NCBI GenBank assembly: GCA_900554175.1
Contig: USGK01000004.1
Location: forward strand, 1-64,000
DNA length: 64,000 nucleotides
Direction of reading: 5' to 3'
Source of the DNA: an uncultured Clostridium sp.
GTDB lineage: Bacteria > Bacillota > Clostridia > TANB77 > CAG-508
Part shown: positions 8,169 to 18,746 of the stretch, in pieces
Layout of the letters: the number at the start of each line of letters is the position of its first letter
Position numbering within the stretch: the stretch's first letter is position 1
The notes under the pieces: model-generated
Seen by the model: the letters and a program-made list of their open reading frames with translations, nothing else
Databases searched by the model: none
Told to the model about the DNA's origin: nothing
Program-made: the position numbers and the translations under genes

Positions 8169-10953
8169 CCTCCTTTTTCTTTAAATATTTTAATAATTCT
8201 TCTGAAATAGTATTTTTTTCTATTTTTGTATTGTTTTTATTATAAATCATTTGTATTTTATCTTTAATCTCTTTCTTTTGTATTATATTTCTAGAAATTA
8301 TATGATTCACAATATCCTTTATATTTTTATTAACTTCTTCTGGTACATTATTATTCATCTCATCTAACGTTTCAATTGCCATATCTGGTAAATATTTTAT
8401 ATAAAGTTCCCAAAATTCATCTGTCTTCCATCTAATCACATTATATAAATAAATAGTTATCTTAAATAATTCTTTATAAATTCTCGAATTTTTTCTTCTC
8501 AGTGTGGATTTTAAGTTTTCAATCATTTTGTCATATGGCCATATTGCCTTAATGCCATAACTATAATAATTATTAGAAAAATCTGGTTGAAATTTTGTTC
8601 TTATAAAGCTCTGGTATTTTTCATAATCTTTTTTACAAAATGAATCCATTATATTATATAAATTTTTTATATTTAATTTTTTAAAATAAGAGATATCATA
8701 TCTAAAAATTAAATCTAATATGATTTCATCCCTATTTTCACCATCATTTAAAAATTCATTTTTTATTATTCCAATATCTTCATCACTTATCTTTTCGTCA
8801 ACTAAGTTAAATATATTATCCCAATAAACTATATTATAATCATCACTTGTTTTTAATATTTCAACTAAGTCTTCACTATACATTCTTCCGATAAAGAACA
8901 AATAACCATATACACCTTCTTTAATGCTAACATTGGACTTTTTATTTAAATCTTTGATAAATTTTTCTATCTGCTCTTTGTTAAACTTTCTTGCTATATA
9001 CTTAGCCATATAAAAATCCCTAAATTCATCAAATGTGAAACTAATAACCGTTTTCTGTTCATTCAAAAAACCTTCTTTTATGATTATATCATCTTTTAAA
9101 ACAACATCATTTAATATTAATTCATGCACTAATTCCAACTCTTCACTATTTAGAATATCTATAGGTATATTATAATACTGGCAATTATTAATCATATAAT
9201 CTATTATTTTATCCAAAACATTAATATATAATTTTCCTGCTCCAAATTTTTTATTATCATATTCCTCTATTTTCTTATCAATATACATTTGAAATGTATT
9301 GTACTTATAGATATCATACATATATAGCTGTTTTTTTCCTCTATTAGCTTCGCAAAAAAATCTTAACAGCAATGTGTCTCTAGATAATCTATCAAAAATA
9401 TTTTTAGATAAGCTATACTTTCTTATTGTTATATCAAAAAAATTCAAATATCCCCAAAATATTCTGTCTTGAAAGACTTGGTTATAATTAAACATTTTAA
9501 CTCTTTTAAAATACTTAGAATATATTCCTGTATCTATATTTTTAAATTTTTCATCATAAAATTCACCTCTTGTTGTCATAATAACCTTTATAAAATTAAA
9601 TCCATCAATTCTTTCTAAAAATCGCCTTACTACATTAGAAAAATCATCAAATTTATTGTTTTCATTTAAACCATCTATTACTATTACAAATGGTTTAAAT
9701 GTTTTTTCATATTCCTGTTTTAGCATATCTAAAATATATTCTATATTTTTATTATTTAAAAAACTAATAATTTTATCGCATACAAATTCATATAAATCTT
9801 TATCTACTTCATAAGCATTTATGTATAATACATAAAAATTCTTTTTTAATAAAAAATTTTTTGTAAAGTCACAAATAAAATTAGTTTTACCTTGTCCTGC
9901 TCCATTTGTAAGAATCAAATATCTGTACCTTATATATTCTATATTTTCTTGAATATCACTAAAATCAAATTGTAAAGCTCTATTGTAATAATCTCTTGTT
10001 TCTCTATCATAAAGATCCAATCCACTCTCTAATAGCTCTTTCATTTGATTTTTATCTTCGATAAGTTTTCTAGCTTTTTTAAGATCTTCTGATAATTCTT
10101 CTGAAGCCTTTAATAGTTCTTCATCATTTTCTATTTTATCTGTAATTCTAAAATTAATAGTATCGCTAAAATTTTTCTTTAAAAACTCATTAACATCCTT
10201 ATAATTCAATGATTGTATTTCATCTATTGCTTTATTTATAAACAATTTTGGCTCTGAAAAAAATCTCATATATTCTTTAAAATTATTTTGCTCTACAAAT
10301 ATTTCTGGAATATATTTACCACTTTTTATATTCTTTTGTATTTGTTGCTTTGTATATATATCCATTTTTTGTTTAAAACTTTTTTTTATTCTATTAGATT
10401 CAATATATCTTTCATTAATGTATTGTACAAATGACGATACACTAGATACTTTAATTTCACTTGCCCTATCTGCTGAAATTCTTTGTTCTTGTACAATTCC
10501 TATTATCATTTCATCTACAATTACTGGTGAACCTGACAAACCTTTGTAGTTTATTGCTTGTCCAACACTTATATTAGATGCCTGCATATCAGAAATTCTT
10601 TCTTCTTCAATTATACTATGAGTTCCTATACCTTTAATATAATGCATTATCTGTTCTTTAGTTATATATCCATATATTTCCCATTTATCATCTTCATTTG
10701 GAGTATAATCTTGAGTCAATAAATGATTAATGTTCTCATTAACTGGCCTTTCTAGTTTTAAAAGTCCTATAATTTCATTGTCGTTATTTGGATATTCTTT
10801 AGCTTTCAAAATGTCCCCATTATGTAATTCAATTTTATATTCTTCTTGATGCATTAAATGACTTGCTGTTAATATTAAATCATTATCTATTAAAATCCCT
10901 GTTCCTACATCACTGGTTCCAATTATTTTTACTATATACTTAGGAAATTCCAT
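8149..10953 (-). CDS. Trypsin-like protease fused to NACHT STAND NTPase
   Basis: This 934-residue protein is a probable anti-phage STAND sensor-effector. The N-terminal 190 residues look like a trypsin-fold protease: VGTGILIDNDLILTASH (His32) and YKGLSGSPV (Ser140). The acid residue is unclear because the usual DxALLKL position reads EIIGLLKL (residue 60). The NACHT-type NTPase follows, with Walker A GAGQGKT (350-356), Walker B FVIVIDGLNE (421-430) and a TTRGEF sensor. A long helical C-terminal half probably recognises the trigger. Trypsin-NACHT proteins cleave host or partner proteins on activation in the general STAND scheme. The MBL-fold gene lies 12 bases upstream in the same operon. Confidence 0.85.
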   Translation of the reverse strand: MEFPKYIVKIIGTSDVGTGILIDNDLILTASHLMHQEEYKIELHNGDILKAKEYPNNDNEIIGLLKLERPVNENINHLLTQDYTPNEDDKWEIYGYITKEQIMHYIKGIGTHSIIEEERISDMQASNISVGQAINYKGLSGSPVIVDEMIIGIVQEQRISADRASEIKVSSVSSFVQYINERYIESNRIKKSFKQKMDIYTKQQIQKNIKSGKYIPEIFVEQNNFKEYMRFFSEPKLFINKAIDEIQSLNYKDVNEFLKKNFSDTINFRITDKIENDEELLKASEELSEDLKKARKLIEDKNQMKELLESGLDLYDRETRDYYNRALQFDFSDIQENIEYIRYRYLILTNGAGQGKTNFICDFTKNFLLKKNFYVLYINAYEVDKDLYEFVCDKIISFLNNKNIEYILDMLKQEYEKTFKPFVIVIDGLNENNKFDDFSNVVRRFLERIDGFNFIKVIMTTRGEFYDEKFKNIDTGIYSKYFKRVKMFNYNQVFQDRIFWGYLNFFDITIRKYSLSKNIFDRLSRDTLLLRFFCEANRGKKQLYMYDIYKYNTFQMYIDKKIEEYDNKKFGAGKLYINVLDKIIDYMINNCQYYNIPIDILNSEELELVHELILNDVVLKDDIIIKEGFLNEQKTVISFTFDEFRDFYMAKYIARKFNKEQIEKFIKDLNKKSNVSIKEGVYGYLFFIGRMYSEDLVEILKTSDDYNIVYWDNIFNLVDEKISDEDIGIIKNEFLNDGENRDEIILDLIFRYDISYFKKLNIKNLYNIMDSFCKKDYEKYQSFIRTKFQPDFSNNYYSYGIKAIWPYDKMIENLKSTLRRKNSRIYKELFKITIYLYNVIRWKTDEFWELYIKYLPDMAIETLDEMNNNVPEEVNKNIKDIVNHIISRNIIQKKEIKDKIQMIYNKNNTKIEKNTISEELLKYLKKKEDGNEDY

Positions 10954-10965
10954 ACATTTCTCCTT

Positions 10966-12129
10966 TTAAATTATTAATTCGTTACTAATAATACATTCAT
11001 AATTATATTTATTTTTTTCTTCTTCTTCTTTTAGTATTCGTATATTATCTATGTCATAATTAAAAATAAGTTTTTTATTATTTTTATTATTTATTATAAT
11101 ATCAGCTAATATGCTTTTGTCTGGATGTCCATATTTTTTTCCATCTGTAGATATGATATAATTACTAGCAATAATATTTTCCATTATTTCACGATTATTC
11201 CAATAACTTCCGTGATGAGGAATTTTTAGAATGTCAACCTTAAGTATTTTCTCAATGTTATGCTTTTTTTCAAAATATAAATCTCCTGTAAATACCATTT
11301 TAATATCATTAAATTTTATTAGGATACCTATTGATACATCGTTAACTATAGAATATATACGTTTTTTATGATTAAGCTTTAACCAGTTTATAATATCTCT
11401 GTCTATCTGATCAGATATTGTTTCTGTAGTTTCAATACATTCTTCATTATTTAACATCAACGTTTCAAAAAAATCTATAAATTTTTCACTTTTATTAATC
11501 TCATAGTCTTTTCCAAATAATACTTCTAATTGTTTCTCTAGATATTTGGTATATCTTTCTATTTTTAATTTACTTGGTGAAATTACATCTATAATGGCAT
11601 TTCCCATCTTTATATTTTCAGTTTGTACTACTATGTTATCTATAAACTGTATATTTATTGGATAATTTAACTTATTACAAATATATTCAAAAGATTTTAA
11701 GTCATTTGCACTTACATAATTGTTGTCTTCATCAAAAGAATCCATTTCATTATATGCTTTTATTATTCGCATTTTTTTTAATTGTCTTTGATTTATATTA
11801 TTAGATAACTTCTTTTGAAAAACTAAATTTTTAAAGCCATTAAACCATATATTTTCAATTTTTATAATATTTGGATTATTATAATCACCATTTTCTTCTA
11901 GCAACCTTTTTGCTCCACCAATATGATCCTTATCAATATGAGTTATTACTAATAAAGTAATCTTTTTTCCTATTTTTTTCAATTCTATAAGTAATGGCTT
12001 TAAATAATTATAATACGTTTCTTTAAATCCTGTATCAATTAATATACATTCATTATTATTAAATTCAATTAAAAAACAATCCCCTGCATTCGCTGGTAAA
12101 ATATGAATTTTAGCATTCCAATCTGCCAT
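10966..12129 (-). CDS. MBL-fold hydrolase, ComEC-like
   Basis: This 387-residue soluble protein has the metallo-beta-lactamase signature THIDKDHIGG (63-72), an IDTGF strand before it, FTGD, and IPHHGS followed by a late HPD segment. The order resembles the ComEC/Rec2 C-terminal domain and MBL proteins found beside STAND ATPases in defence loci. The likely chemistry is hydrolysis of a phosphoester or nucleic acid by a two-zinc centre. It directly precedes the trypsin-NACHT gene, so it is probably part of the same system. From memory, AVAST type I systems pair an MBL protein with a protease-STAND protein; the match here is by architecture only. Confidence 0.85.
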   Translation of the reverse strand: MADWNAKIHILPANAGDCFLIEFNNNECILIDTGFKETYYNYLKPLLIELKKIGKKITLLVITHIDKDHIGGAKRLLEENGDYNNPNIIKIENIWFNGFKNLVFQKKLSNNINQRQLKKMRIIKAYNEMDSFDEDNNYVSANDLKSFEYICNKLNYPINIQFIDNIVVQTENIKMGNAIIDVISPSKLKIERYTKYLEKQLEVLFGKDYEINKSEKFIDFFETLMLNNEECIETTETISDQIDRDIINWLKLNHKKRIYSIVNDVSIGILIKFNDIKMVFTGDLYFEKKHNIEKILKVDILKIPHHGSYWNNREIMENIIASNYIISTDGKKYGHPDKSILADIIINNKNNKKLIFNYDIDNIRILKEEEEKNKYNYECIISNELII

Positions 12130-12190
12130 ACATAATCAATTCCTTTCTAAAAAGTTACAGAAAACATATAGTATAACTAATATAAGCTTT

Positions 12191-13327
12191 TTATTTTTCA
12201 TGACTTTTAAAATAATTATAAGCTTTAACTAGACAATATAATTCTCTAATGTTCGAAATATTAGCATTAAAAGGTTTAATTCTATCACTAAAATGATTAA
12301 TCAATATCATTTCCATATCTTCATTATTCCAATACTCATATAATTTAGTATAATAGTAACTTGAATTTTTAGTAAAATATTCTACTTTACTATCTATAAT
12401 ATTTTCAACCTCATTTATGTTTTCTACTTTTTCAGGATTTTGTAACGCATTATATAAATATGGTATTTGATTAATTAATACATTTTTAAACTTTTCATAC
12501 AATTTCCTATTTTGTTTATCTGTTATTTTTGTATTTAATAACATTTTTACATCTTTTATTGCAACATTATATCTACCATTTAATCTTTTTTCATCTTCTT
12601 TTATTAAAACATTTAATTGTTTAATAGGCTTATCTATTTTTTGTATTTTTATTTTCGATAATTCTTTTTTATATGCATTGATCATTACTAAAAAATCATT
12701 ATAAATATTATCTAAATAATTAATACATTTATCCAAGTACTTTTCTATATCTTTAAAGCTAAATCCGAATTCGAGTTGCTCCCATGATTTTTTCTTATCT
12801 TTTTTCCATAGCAATGTATAATAATCCCAATTTTTTACTTTTCCATAAAGTTTATCAGGCAAAGAATTATATGGAGTTGGATAAGTTGAAACAATAAATT
12901 CATTATTATCTTTAAGCTTTGTTGGATGTGCTCCAAAAATAGCTCTAATATTTTTAAAGTGCTCCCAATCATCCTTTTCTTTATCTTTAAAAATTTCACT
13001 ACTTTTATAAAACAGTCTAGCTTTTTCATTATCTTTCGCTATTTTGTTAATATCGTTTATTCCTTCAATAACTATATCAACCGATGAAAGAAATAAATAA
13101 ACTTCTCCCCAATTATAATCTTCTTTATTTTCTTTTAACAAATTCTCACTATTTAGATAACTCTCAACTGTTCTAAACCAGTGTACTGCTGAACAAATAA
13201 TATTCCATTTGTCATCAGAGTATTTTTTATCGAGCACTAATAAAATATCATCTTGTTTTTCACCATTAATAAATTCACTTAAGCAATTTAGTTTTCTTAA
13301 TCTTTCCTCATACTTCATTTGGCACAC
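12191..13327 (-). CDS. HEPN-like helical protein
   Basis: This 378-residue protein has no assigned family that I recognise. It is mostly helical, and contains NIRAIFGAHP (Arg128 and His134), an R-x5-H spacing as in HEPN nucleases. That assignment is tentative because short R-x-H patterns occur by chance. Its start overlaps the end of the 329-residue gene by 20 bases, showing coupled translation. It precedes the MBL gene by about 60 bases, so it may be an accessory part of the same defence operon. Confidence 0.5.
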   Translation of the reverse strand: MCQMKYEERLRKLNCLSEFINGEKQDDILLVLDKKYSDDKWNIICSAVHWFRTVESYLNSENLLKENKEDYNWGEVYLFLSSVDIVIEGINDINKIAKDNEKARLFYKSSEIFKDKEKDDWEHFKNIRAIFGAHPTKLKDNNEFIVSTYPTPYNSLPDKLYGKVKNWDYYTLLWKKDKKKSWEQLEFGFSFKDIEKYLDKCINYLDNIYNDFLVMINAYKKELSKIKIQKIDKPIKQLNVLIKEDEKRLNGRYNVAIKDVKMLLNTKITDKQNRKLYEKFKNVLINQIPYLYNALQNPEKVENINEVENIIDSKVEYFTKNSSYYYTKLYEYWNNEDMEMILINHFSDRIKPFNANISNIRELYCLVKAYNYFKSHEK

Positions 13328-14297
13328 ACCCTTGTTTTAAAAAACTTTCTAAAAATTCAATAACAGCAACTGGATTTTCTTTTATAATCTTATCCAATTT
13401 TTTCATTTCTTCTTGAAGTTGTTTTAAATCATTATTACTTTGTTTAATATAATCCTTATTTATATCTTCATATAGTAAACCACTATACCTACTTAAGTAT
13501 TCTTTTGTATATTTTTCTCTATTAATATCTGATATTAAAATATACCATCCTACAAACATATACTCATATCCAATTGAATTACAATCATCATTAGTAATAT
13601 ACTTTAAACAACAATTCAATAAAACTTCTAAAAAGTACATATTTTGTTTGGCTATCATTAAAAATAAATCCTCATCATTATTCAAAGTACCTTCAACCAT
13701 TTCATTTACAACTAAAGTACTGTGTGTAAATAAACATAACTTATCATAATACTCATCTAACAACTTCTGAATCTGCCTATTACTCATATCTCCAAACATG
13801 TCTTTATCTATCATTTTTAATTTTGCTTTAAAAAGATTTCTAAGTTTTTGCTGTTTAGTATAAAATCTATCTTCATCTCTCAATCCTAATTTTTTAAATT
13901 CTTCATATACGTTAGAATCTAAATATATCATCATTCCCATAACAAGATTTTCAAAAGCAGATCTTATTAATGTGTTTGAATCTACTAGACTATTATTTTT
14001 AACTAATTTTTGCACATTCTTTATAGTCATGTATGATTGATTTAACAAATTACAACTTTCTTTAGGCAAGTTCTTATCATCCATTAAATATAATTTTTTA
14101 ATATTTTTACTAGTACTTCTTCTTAAAGGAACTATGCATTTGCTTTTACAAAGATTTCTAAAAATTTTCTTTAATTCAATTAATCGATCTTTAGTTAAAA
14201 ATTCCAATAGTTTATATAATTTTTCTTCCCTATTTTCAGTACCAAGTGTATTTAAAATATCTTCTGCTGTTATATCTATTTCATTATCTTTTCTCAA
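13308..14297 (-). CDS. DUF5677/HEPN-like helical protein
   Basis: This 329-residue helical protein has a SAFENLVMGMMIYLDS helix and a LCLFTHSTLVVNEM segment, the same general order as DUF5677-like proteins. It overlaps the next gene by 20 bases. The pair (329 plus 378 residues) lies between the type III restriction enzyme and the MBL/trypsin-NACHT genes. Function is unknown; a sensor, toxin or antitoxin role is possible. A terminator-like hairpin at 14315-14363 separates it from the restriction gene, so this gene may have its own promoter. Confidence 0.5.
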   Translation of the reverse strand: MRKDNEIDITAEDILNTLGTENREEKLYKLLEFLTKDRLIELKKIFRNLCKSKCIVPLRRSTSKNIKKLYLMDDKNLPKESCNLLNQSYMTIKNVQKLVKNNSLVDSNTLIRSAFENLVMGMMIYLDSNVYEEFKKLGLRDEDRFYTKQQKLRNLFKAKLKMIDKDMFGDMSNRQIQKLLDEYYDKLCLFTHSTLVVNEMVEGTLNNDEDLFLMIAKQNMYFLEVLLNCCLKYITNDDCNSIGYEYMFVGWYILISDINREKYTKEYLSRYSGLLYEDINKDYIKQSNNDLKQLQEEMKKLDKIIKENPVAVIEFLESFLKQGCVPNEV

Positions 14298-14314
14298 ATT
14301 CTCTTCTCCTTATT

Positions 14315-14363
14315 AAAAAAAGCAAAATACTCACGTAATACCTATACATCGTATCTTGCTTTT
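14315..14363 (-). terminator. Terminator after the type III restriction gene
   Basis: On the minus strand the arms aaaagcaagatac and gtattttgctttttt pair, ending in a T run. It sits directly after the restriction subunit stop. Confidence 0.6.
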
Positions 14364-14370
14364 CTTTAGT

Positions 14371-16986
14371 TTATAAATTACTAATCCACTTATCTATTGC
14401 TTCTCCAAATTCTTTTCTACGATACTCCTCATTGTAAAATGGCAATCCTATTATCTTATATTCGTTTCCATAATCAAACATTGGATTAGTATATGCATTT
14501 TCTTCCATTTCTAACATAAACTCCTCTTTCCATTTATCTTCTTCTAACAGATTATTTCCTTTAGGCTCAGCATATATTTGATGTGTAATATAATTATCGT
14601 TTGTTTTCTTCCTAACAAATAATAAGAAATCTGGTTCAAATCTTTCACCATGTTCAAAACTGTATATTGCTAAATCTGAAATTCTTTCATTTCTTACTAT
14701 ATAATATTCTAATCCTTTTTCTTTCAATTTTGGTTCAATGTCAGTTTTAAAATATTTTATAAATAGTTTTTCTTCACTTGTACCATAATTATCATTAAAT
14801 ACATACCATGGTTCATTTGTTAGATCAAGTTTGTACTCTGTATTTCTGCAATTATTTTGGGAGTCACCTTTTCCACCATTTTCATCTATTTTTGATAAGT
14901 ATATCACCTTATCCTTTAGCACTGCTTTAAGTTGCATTGGTTCAAATTGTTTAGTGCCTTCAAATTCCTGCTTAATTGATGTCACATGATTTGAAATATT
15001 ATTGAAAGCTCTTATACAAGCATTTCTCAAATCTTTTCCCTTAATATCATTTAAATATGTAATTTCAATAACTGAATTTCCAAGATATTCGTCAGATGTT
15101 AAGAATTCTTTCATTGTCTTAACATTAGGGTATTTACTTTTTATAACATTGAATTTTAACTCATTATATCTTTCTGCAGCCCCAATCAAAATATTATAAT
15201 CGATATCTTTAAACTTAAATGTACTAATTTTGCTTTCAATATTTAATTCATTATTTATGTTTTCTCCCATTAAAGCAAACACGTTTCCCTGATTTGATTT
15301 TACGGTATATCTATATACCTTATTTTTTATACTATCCTCAATGTCAATAACATCTTTTCTGTCCTTAGGAATACGTTTATTGGCATATACTAATGCTTTA
15401 TTATAAAATTGTGATTCTTTAAATTCTTCCTTCAATTTATATTCTAGCTTTATTGGATCCTTATCTTGTAACCCTGTTTGTATTAATGCTTGTCTTAATT
15501 CTGCTATATATTTAGAATCATTTCTACTGTGGAAAAACATAGTTTCTAATATTCTCAATTCATTTGATAAATCATTATCATATTTTCTTTTATATTTTTC
15601 TTGTTCTTCGTTTATTTTAAAAGGACAATATCTTGCCCCACGTCCTATTAGCTGTGCTTCTTTTATTGTGTAATTTCCAATTTTACCAGCAGTTCCACTT
15701 CCTTGTCTGGTATCATATAGTCTAACAATATCAAACAAATTTAAAACATCCCAACCTTCATTAAGCATATCTACAGTAAATATAACACGTATTGGATTAT
15801 CTTTATCTTCCAAGGAATTAACTAATAATTGTTTTTCTCTATTATTATCCGTAGTTTCATTCATGATTATTGCTGTTTCTTTTGTAAATGAATTTTGTAT
15901 ACTATGTTCTAATAATTCAAATGTCGAATCTTTACTTTTAAAATAATCTAAAGCTTTATTTAATATTTCAATATTGGAATTGTATAAATTCATTAATTCA
16001 TAGCTATTTAATTTTTCCAAATTATTAAAGAAAACATCATAGAATTCTTTTGATTCTTTTATTTTTTGAGATTTTAACATTACTACAGGTTTCAAATTAA
16101 TCTTATTATCATTGAAAAGATATTTTCTATATTCGCTTAATACGAGAGCCATTAATGTTCTATCCCACAATTCACTTTCTGTAGCAAAGTTTTGAAAATC
16201 CTTAGTATATCCACTTTCTCTAAAATTCTTTAATGGATAATTATAAATTATTTTATCCCTATATTTGACTTCAACATTTCTATCCTTTAAATCAGCTGTT
16301 GCTGTGAATTCAAGCATTATACTATCTCTATTTTGAGCTAGTGCATTTGTAACAGAATATTCCCAACTATTTCTTTCGTTTTCTTCTGTTTTGGTTTCTT
16401 TTTTGGTAAGCGTATTTATATGATGACTTTCATCTGAAATAAATACTATTTTATTATCCTCAAAATCTTTATATGTAAGTGCATTTTCTCTAGCTGTGAA
16501 TAAATCCAAATGTAATTTCTGTGTTGTTGTAAAACAAATTTGTATATCCTCTTCTAATGGATCTACACTAAAATTTTCTACTTTTTTTATTTTTATTTTA
16601 TTTCCTAAATAACTAATCTCCTCTGAAAAAAGATATTTGCTAGATGCTGTATCTGTAAAGTTATCTATTGTTTTTTCTACAACATTAGATTGATTTACAA
16701 AGAAAAGAAACTTTCTATATCCTTTTGTATATAAATAAAGCATTAATCCTGCCATAATAACAGTTTTTCCACTTCCTGTTGCCATATGAAAAAGAGTATG
16801 TTTTTGCTTGTTCTTATGAATATTTTCATTTTCAAAATAAGTTACAAAATATTTAAGTGCAGAAATTTGATAATCACGTAAAACTATATTATCAGATAAT
16901 CCCTCGTTTATTATAGTTGGCAATTCATTAAGCATTCCCATTTCTTCTAATACTTCTATTGTTTCATATAAATATTTATTTTCCAT
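14371..16986 (-). CDS. Type III restriction enzyme, Res subunit
   Basis: This 871-residue subunit translocates or slides along DNA using ATP and cuts it when bound with Mod. The superfamily 2 helicase has Walker A ATGSGKT (69-75), DESHH motif II (185-189) and a GRGARYCPF motif VI. Near the C terminus FEPDFLLF and YAEPKG form a PD-(D/E)xK nuclease site. Length is typical. It begins six bases after the methyltransferase gene, so the two are translated together. Type III systems recognise asymmetric sites; the target cannot be read from the sequence. Confidence 0.92.
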   Translation of the reverse strand: MENKYLYETIEVLEEMGMLNELPTIINEGLSDNIVLRDYQISALKYFVTYFENENIHKNKQKHTLFHMATGSGKTVIMAGLMLYLYTKGYRKFLFFVNQSNVVEKTIDNFTDTASSKYLFSEEISYLGNKIKIKKVENFSVDPLEEDIQICFTTTQKLHLDLFTARENALTYKDFEDNKIVFISDESHHINTLTKKETKTEENERNSWEYSVTNALAQNRDSIMLEFTATADLKDRNVEVKYRDKIIYNYPLKNFRESGYTKDFQNFATESELWDRTLMALVLSEYRKYLFNDNKINLKPVVMLKSQKIKESKEFYDVFFNNLEKLNSYELMNLYNSNIEILNKALDYFKSKDSTFELLEHSIQNSFTKETAIIMNETTDNNREKQLLVNSLEDKDNPIRVIFTVDMLNEGWDVLNLFDIVRLYDTRQGSGTAGKIGNYTIKEAQLIGRGARYCPFKINEEQEKYKRKYDNDLSNELRILETMFFHSRNDSKYIAELRQALIQTGLQDKDPIKLEYKLKEEFKESQFYNKALVYANKRIPKDRKDVIDIEDSIKNKVYRYTVKSNQGNVFALMGENINNELNIESKISTFKFKDIDYNILIGAAERYNELKFNVIKSKYPNVKTMKEFLTSDEYLGNSVIEITYLNDIKGKDLRNACIRAFNNISNHVTSIKQEFEGTKQFEPMQLKAVLKDKVIYLSKIDENGGKGDSQNNCRNTEYKLDLTNEPWYVFNDNYGTSEEKLFIKYFKTDIEPKLKEKGLEYYIVRNERISDLAIYSFEHGERFEPDFLLFVRKKTNDNYITHQIYAEPKGNNLLEEDKWKEEFMLEMEENAYTNPMFDYGNEYKIIGLPFYNEEYRRKEFGEAIDKWISNL

Positions 16987-16991
16987 ATCAT

Positions 16992-18737
16992 TTACACTCC
17001 TTCATAAAAAGATTTTGTAAATGATTTTTCGTCTTCTGTTATTTTATAATTCATATCATCAATATCACTATAATTAATGTATAATTTATTCTTATCTATT
17101 AATGAAATTAGTGCTTTTTTCTTTTCCTCCAATGATAAATTATTGAATTCTTCATTTGCTTCTTTAATTTCATTTTTTGTAATATAAGATATTATCCTAT
17201 CATCATTAATAATTTTTTCTTTTATTTCATCAATGCTATTCTCATTTGCATCTAATACATAGTTTACTAGCTCTTGTCCGTTTTCTTTTAATTCGCAATA
17301 AACAAAATCTCCTCCACCAATCCAATTAACATCTTTTGATATTCCTGCTTTTTCTCCATTTAAAACCTTTTGCATTCTAGAAATAATAATATCTATTTGT
17401 GATTGCATCTGCTCAATACCTATGTATCTTCTATTTAATTTGTGAGCTGTAGCAATTGTAGTTCCTGTTCCTAAATGATAATCTAATACTAAATCGCCTT
17501 CATCTGTTGACATTTCAATAATTCTTTTTAATAATTCTTCTGGTTTTTGTCCTCCAGAAAATTCTTTTATTACTTCAACATCAGCTTTATTTCCATCTTT
17601 ATATGCCATTGGATTTGCATATACTTGTTGTATATCATTCCATACTGTAGATAATGGAACTCCCTTGCTTTCATCTAAATATTGTCTAGTCCATACAGCA
17701 TTTCCATTTTCATCTTTTCCTCTTTGACGTCTTTGATATTTTCTACCATCTTCATCTTCATATTTAAACCAATCTTTTATGTATTTCTCAGAATATGGAA
17801 TGTATACTCTATTCTGTTTTCTTTGTTGATAATTTTTAGCATAATGTAAAATATAGTCATGAATATTAACTGGCTTCGGAGTTGCAGCACGTCCTCCAGA
17901 AGGTGATCCATATGCCCATATTAACTCTTCTACAAAATTATCTTTTCCAAAAATTTCATCTGCTAAAACCTTCAAATAATGTGATTGATTAACGTCTATA
18001 TGTATAAATATATTTCCATCTTGTGTTAATAAATCTTTCGCTATCGTTAATCTATTTTTCATAAAAGTCAACCATGTTGACCTATTAAATTTGTCATTAT
18101 AATTAAAGCTATCATTTCCTGTATTAAAAGGTGGATCTATATAAATACAATTAACTTTACCATTATATTTTTTTAATAATGAAGTTAGTGCTATAAGATT
18201 ATTTCCTTTTATAATTAAATTATCATTTTCATTAAACTTAGATAGACTTATATTTCCATCTTTTGTATATTTCTTTATATTAGTAAAAACTTTAGGTGAG
18301 AGCATTCTTGAAATCTCATCACTAGCAATCGTTTCATTAAAGAATATCTCATCACGTTTTTGATCCTCCTTTGTCTGTCCTCCCTCTAAAACACAATCTT
18401 TATATGGAAAATCTATCACAATATCATTATTTTGACTTATAAATTTATAATTAGAAGCTAATCCTATTTTATTTGTATATTTTGTATAGCTATCTGGTAA
18501 AAATTCTTTTTCTTCTACAAACCAGGCAAATCCCTGCTTATCAAAAACATAATTATTATTAATCTCAACAAAAAATTTTTTCTTTGTAGCCTCATTTTTT
18601 AATAATGTTTCTATTAATTCTTTATTCATAGTCATAGCATCACTATATACATTAGCTTTTAATAAGTTTCCATCTTCAGATAAATATCTTTCATTACTTT
18701 TTAATAAATCTACTACTATATCATAAATATTTTTCAT
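16992..18737 (-). CDS. Type III DNA methyltransferase, Mod subunit
   Basis: This 581-residue enzyme transfers a methyl group from SAM to adenine and supplies target recognition to the complex. DPPF (201-204) comes before the SAM-binding LDYHLGTGTT, the order of beta-class N6-adenine methyltransferases. The SAM motif has HLG in place of the more common FAGSG. The middle region forms the target-recognition domain. The small HTH protein gene lies nine bases upstream and the Res gene six bases downstream. No long simple repeats are seen in the gene, so phase variation of the usual type is not evident. Confidence 0.92.
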   Translation of the reverse strand: MKNIYDIVVDLLKSNERYLSEDGNLLKANVYSDAMTMNKELIETLLKNEATKKKFFVEINNNYVFDKQGFAWFVEEKEFLPDSYTKYTNKIGLASNYKFISQNNDIVIDFPYKDCVLEGGQTKEDQKRDEIFFNETIASDEISRMLSPKVFTNIKKYTKDGNISLSKFNENDNLIIKGNNLIALTSLLKKYNGKVNCIYIDPPFNTGNDSFNYNDKFNRSTWLTFMKNRLTIAKDLLTQDGNIFIHIDVNQSHYLKVLADEIFGKDNFVEELIWAYGSPSGGRAATPKPVNIHDYILHYAKNYQQRKQNRVYIPYSEKYIKDWFKYEDEDGRKYQRRQRGKDENGNAVWTRQYLDESKGVPLSTVWNDIQQVYANPMAYKDGNKADVEVIKEFSGGQKPEELLKRIIEMSTDEGDLVLDYHLGTGTTIATAHKLNRRYIGIEQMQSQIDIIISRMQKVLNGEKAGISKDVNWIGGGDFVYCELKENGQELVNYVLDANENSIDEIKEKIINDDRIISYITKNEIKEANEEFNNLSLEEKKKALISLIDKNKLYINYSDIDDMNYKITEDEKSFTKSFYEGV

Positions 18738-18746
18738 ATTATCCCC

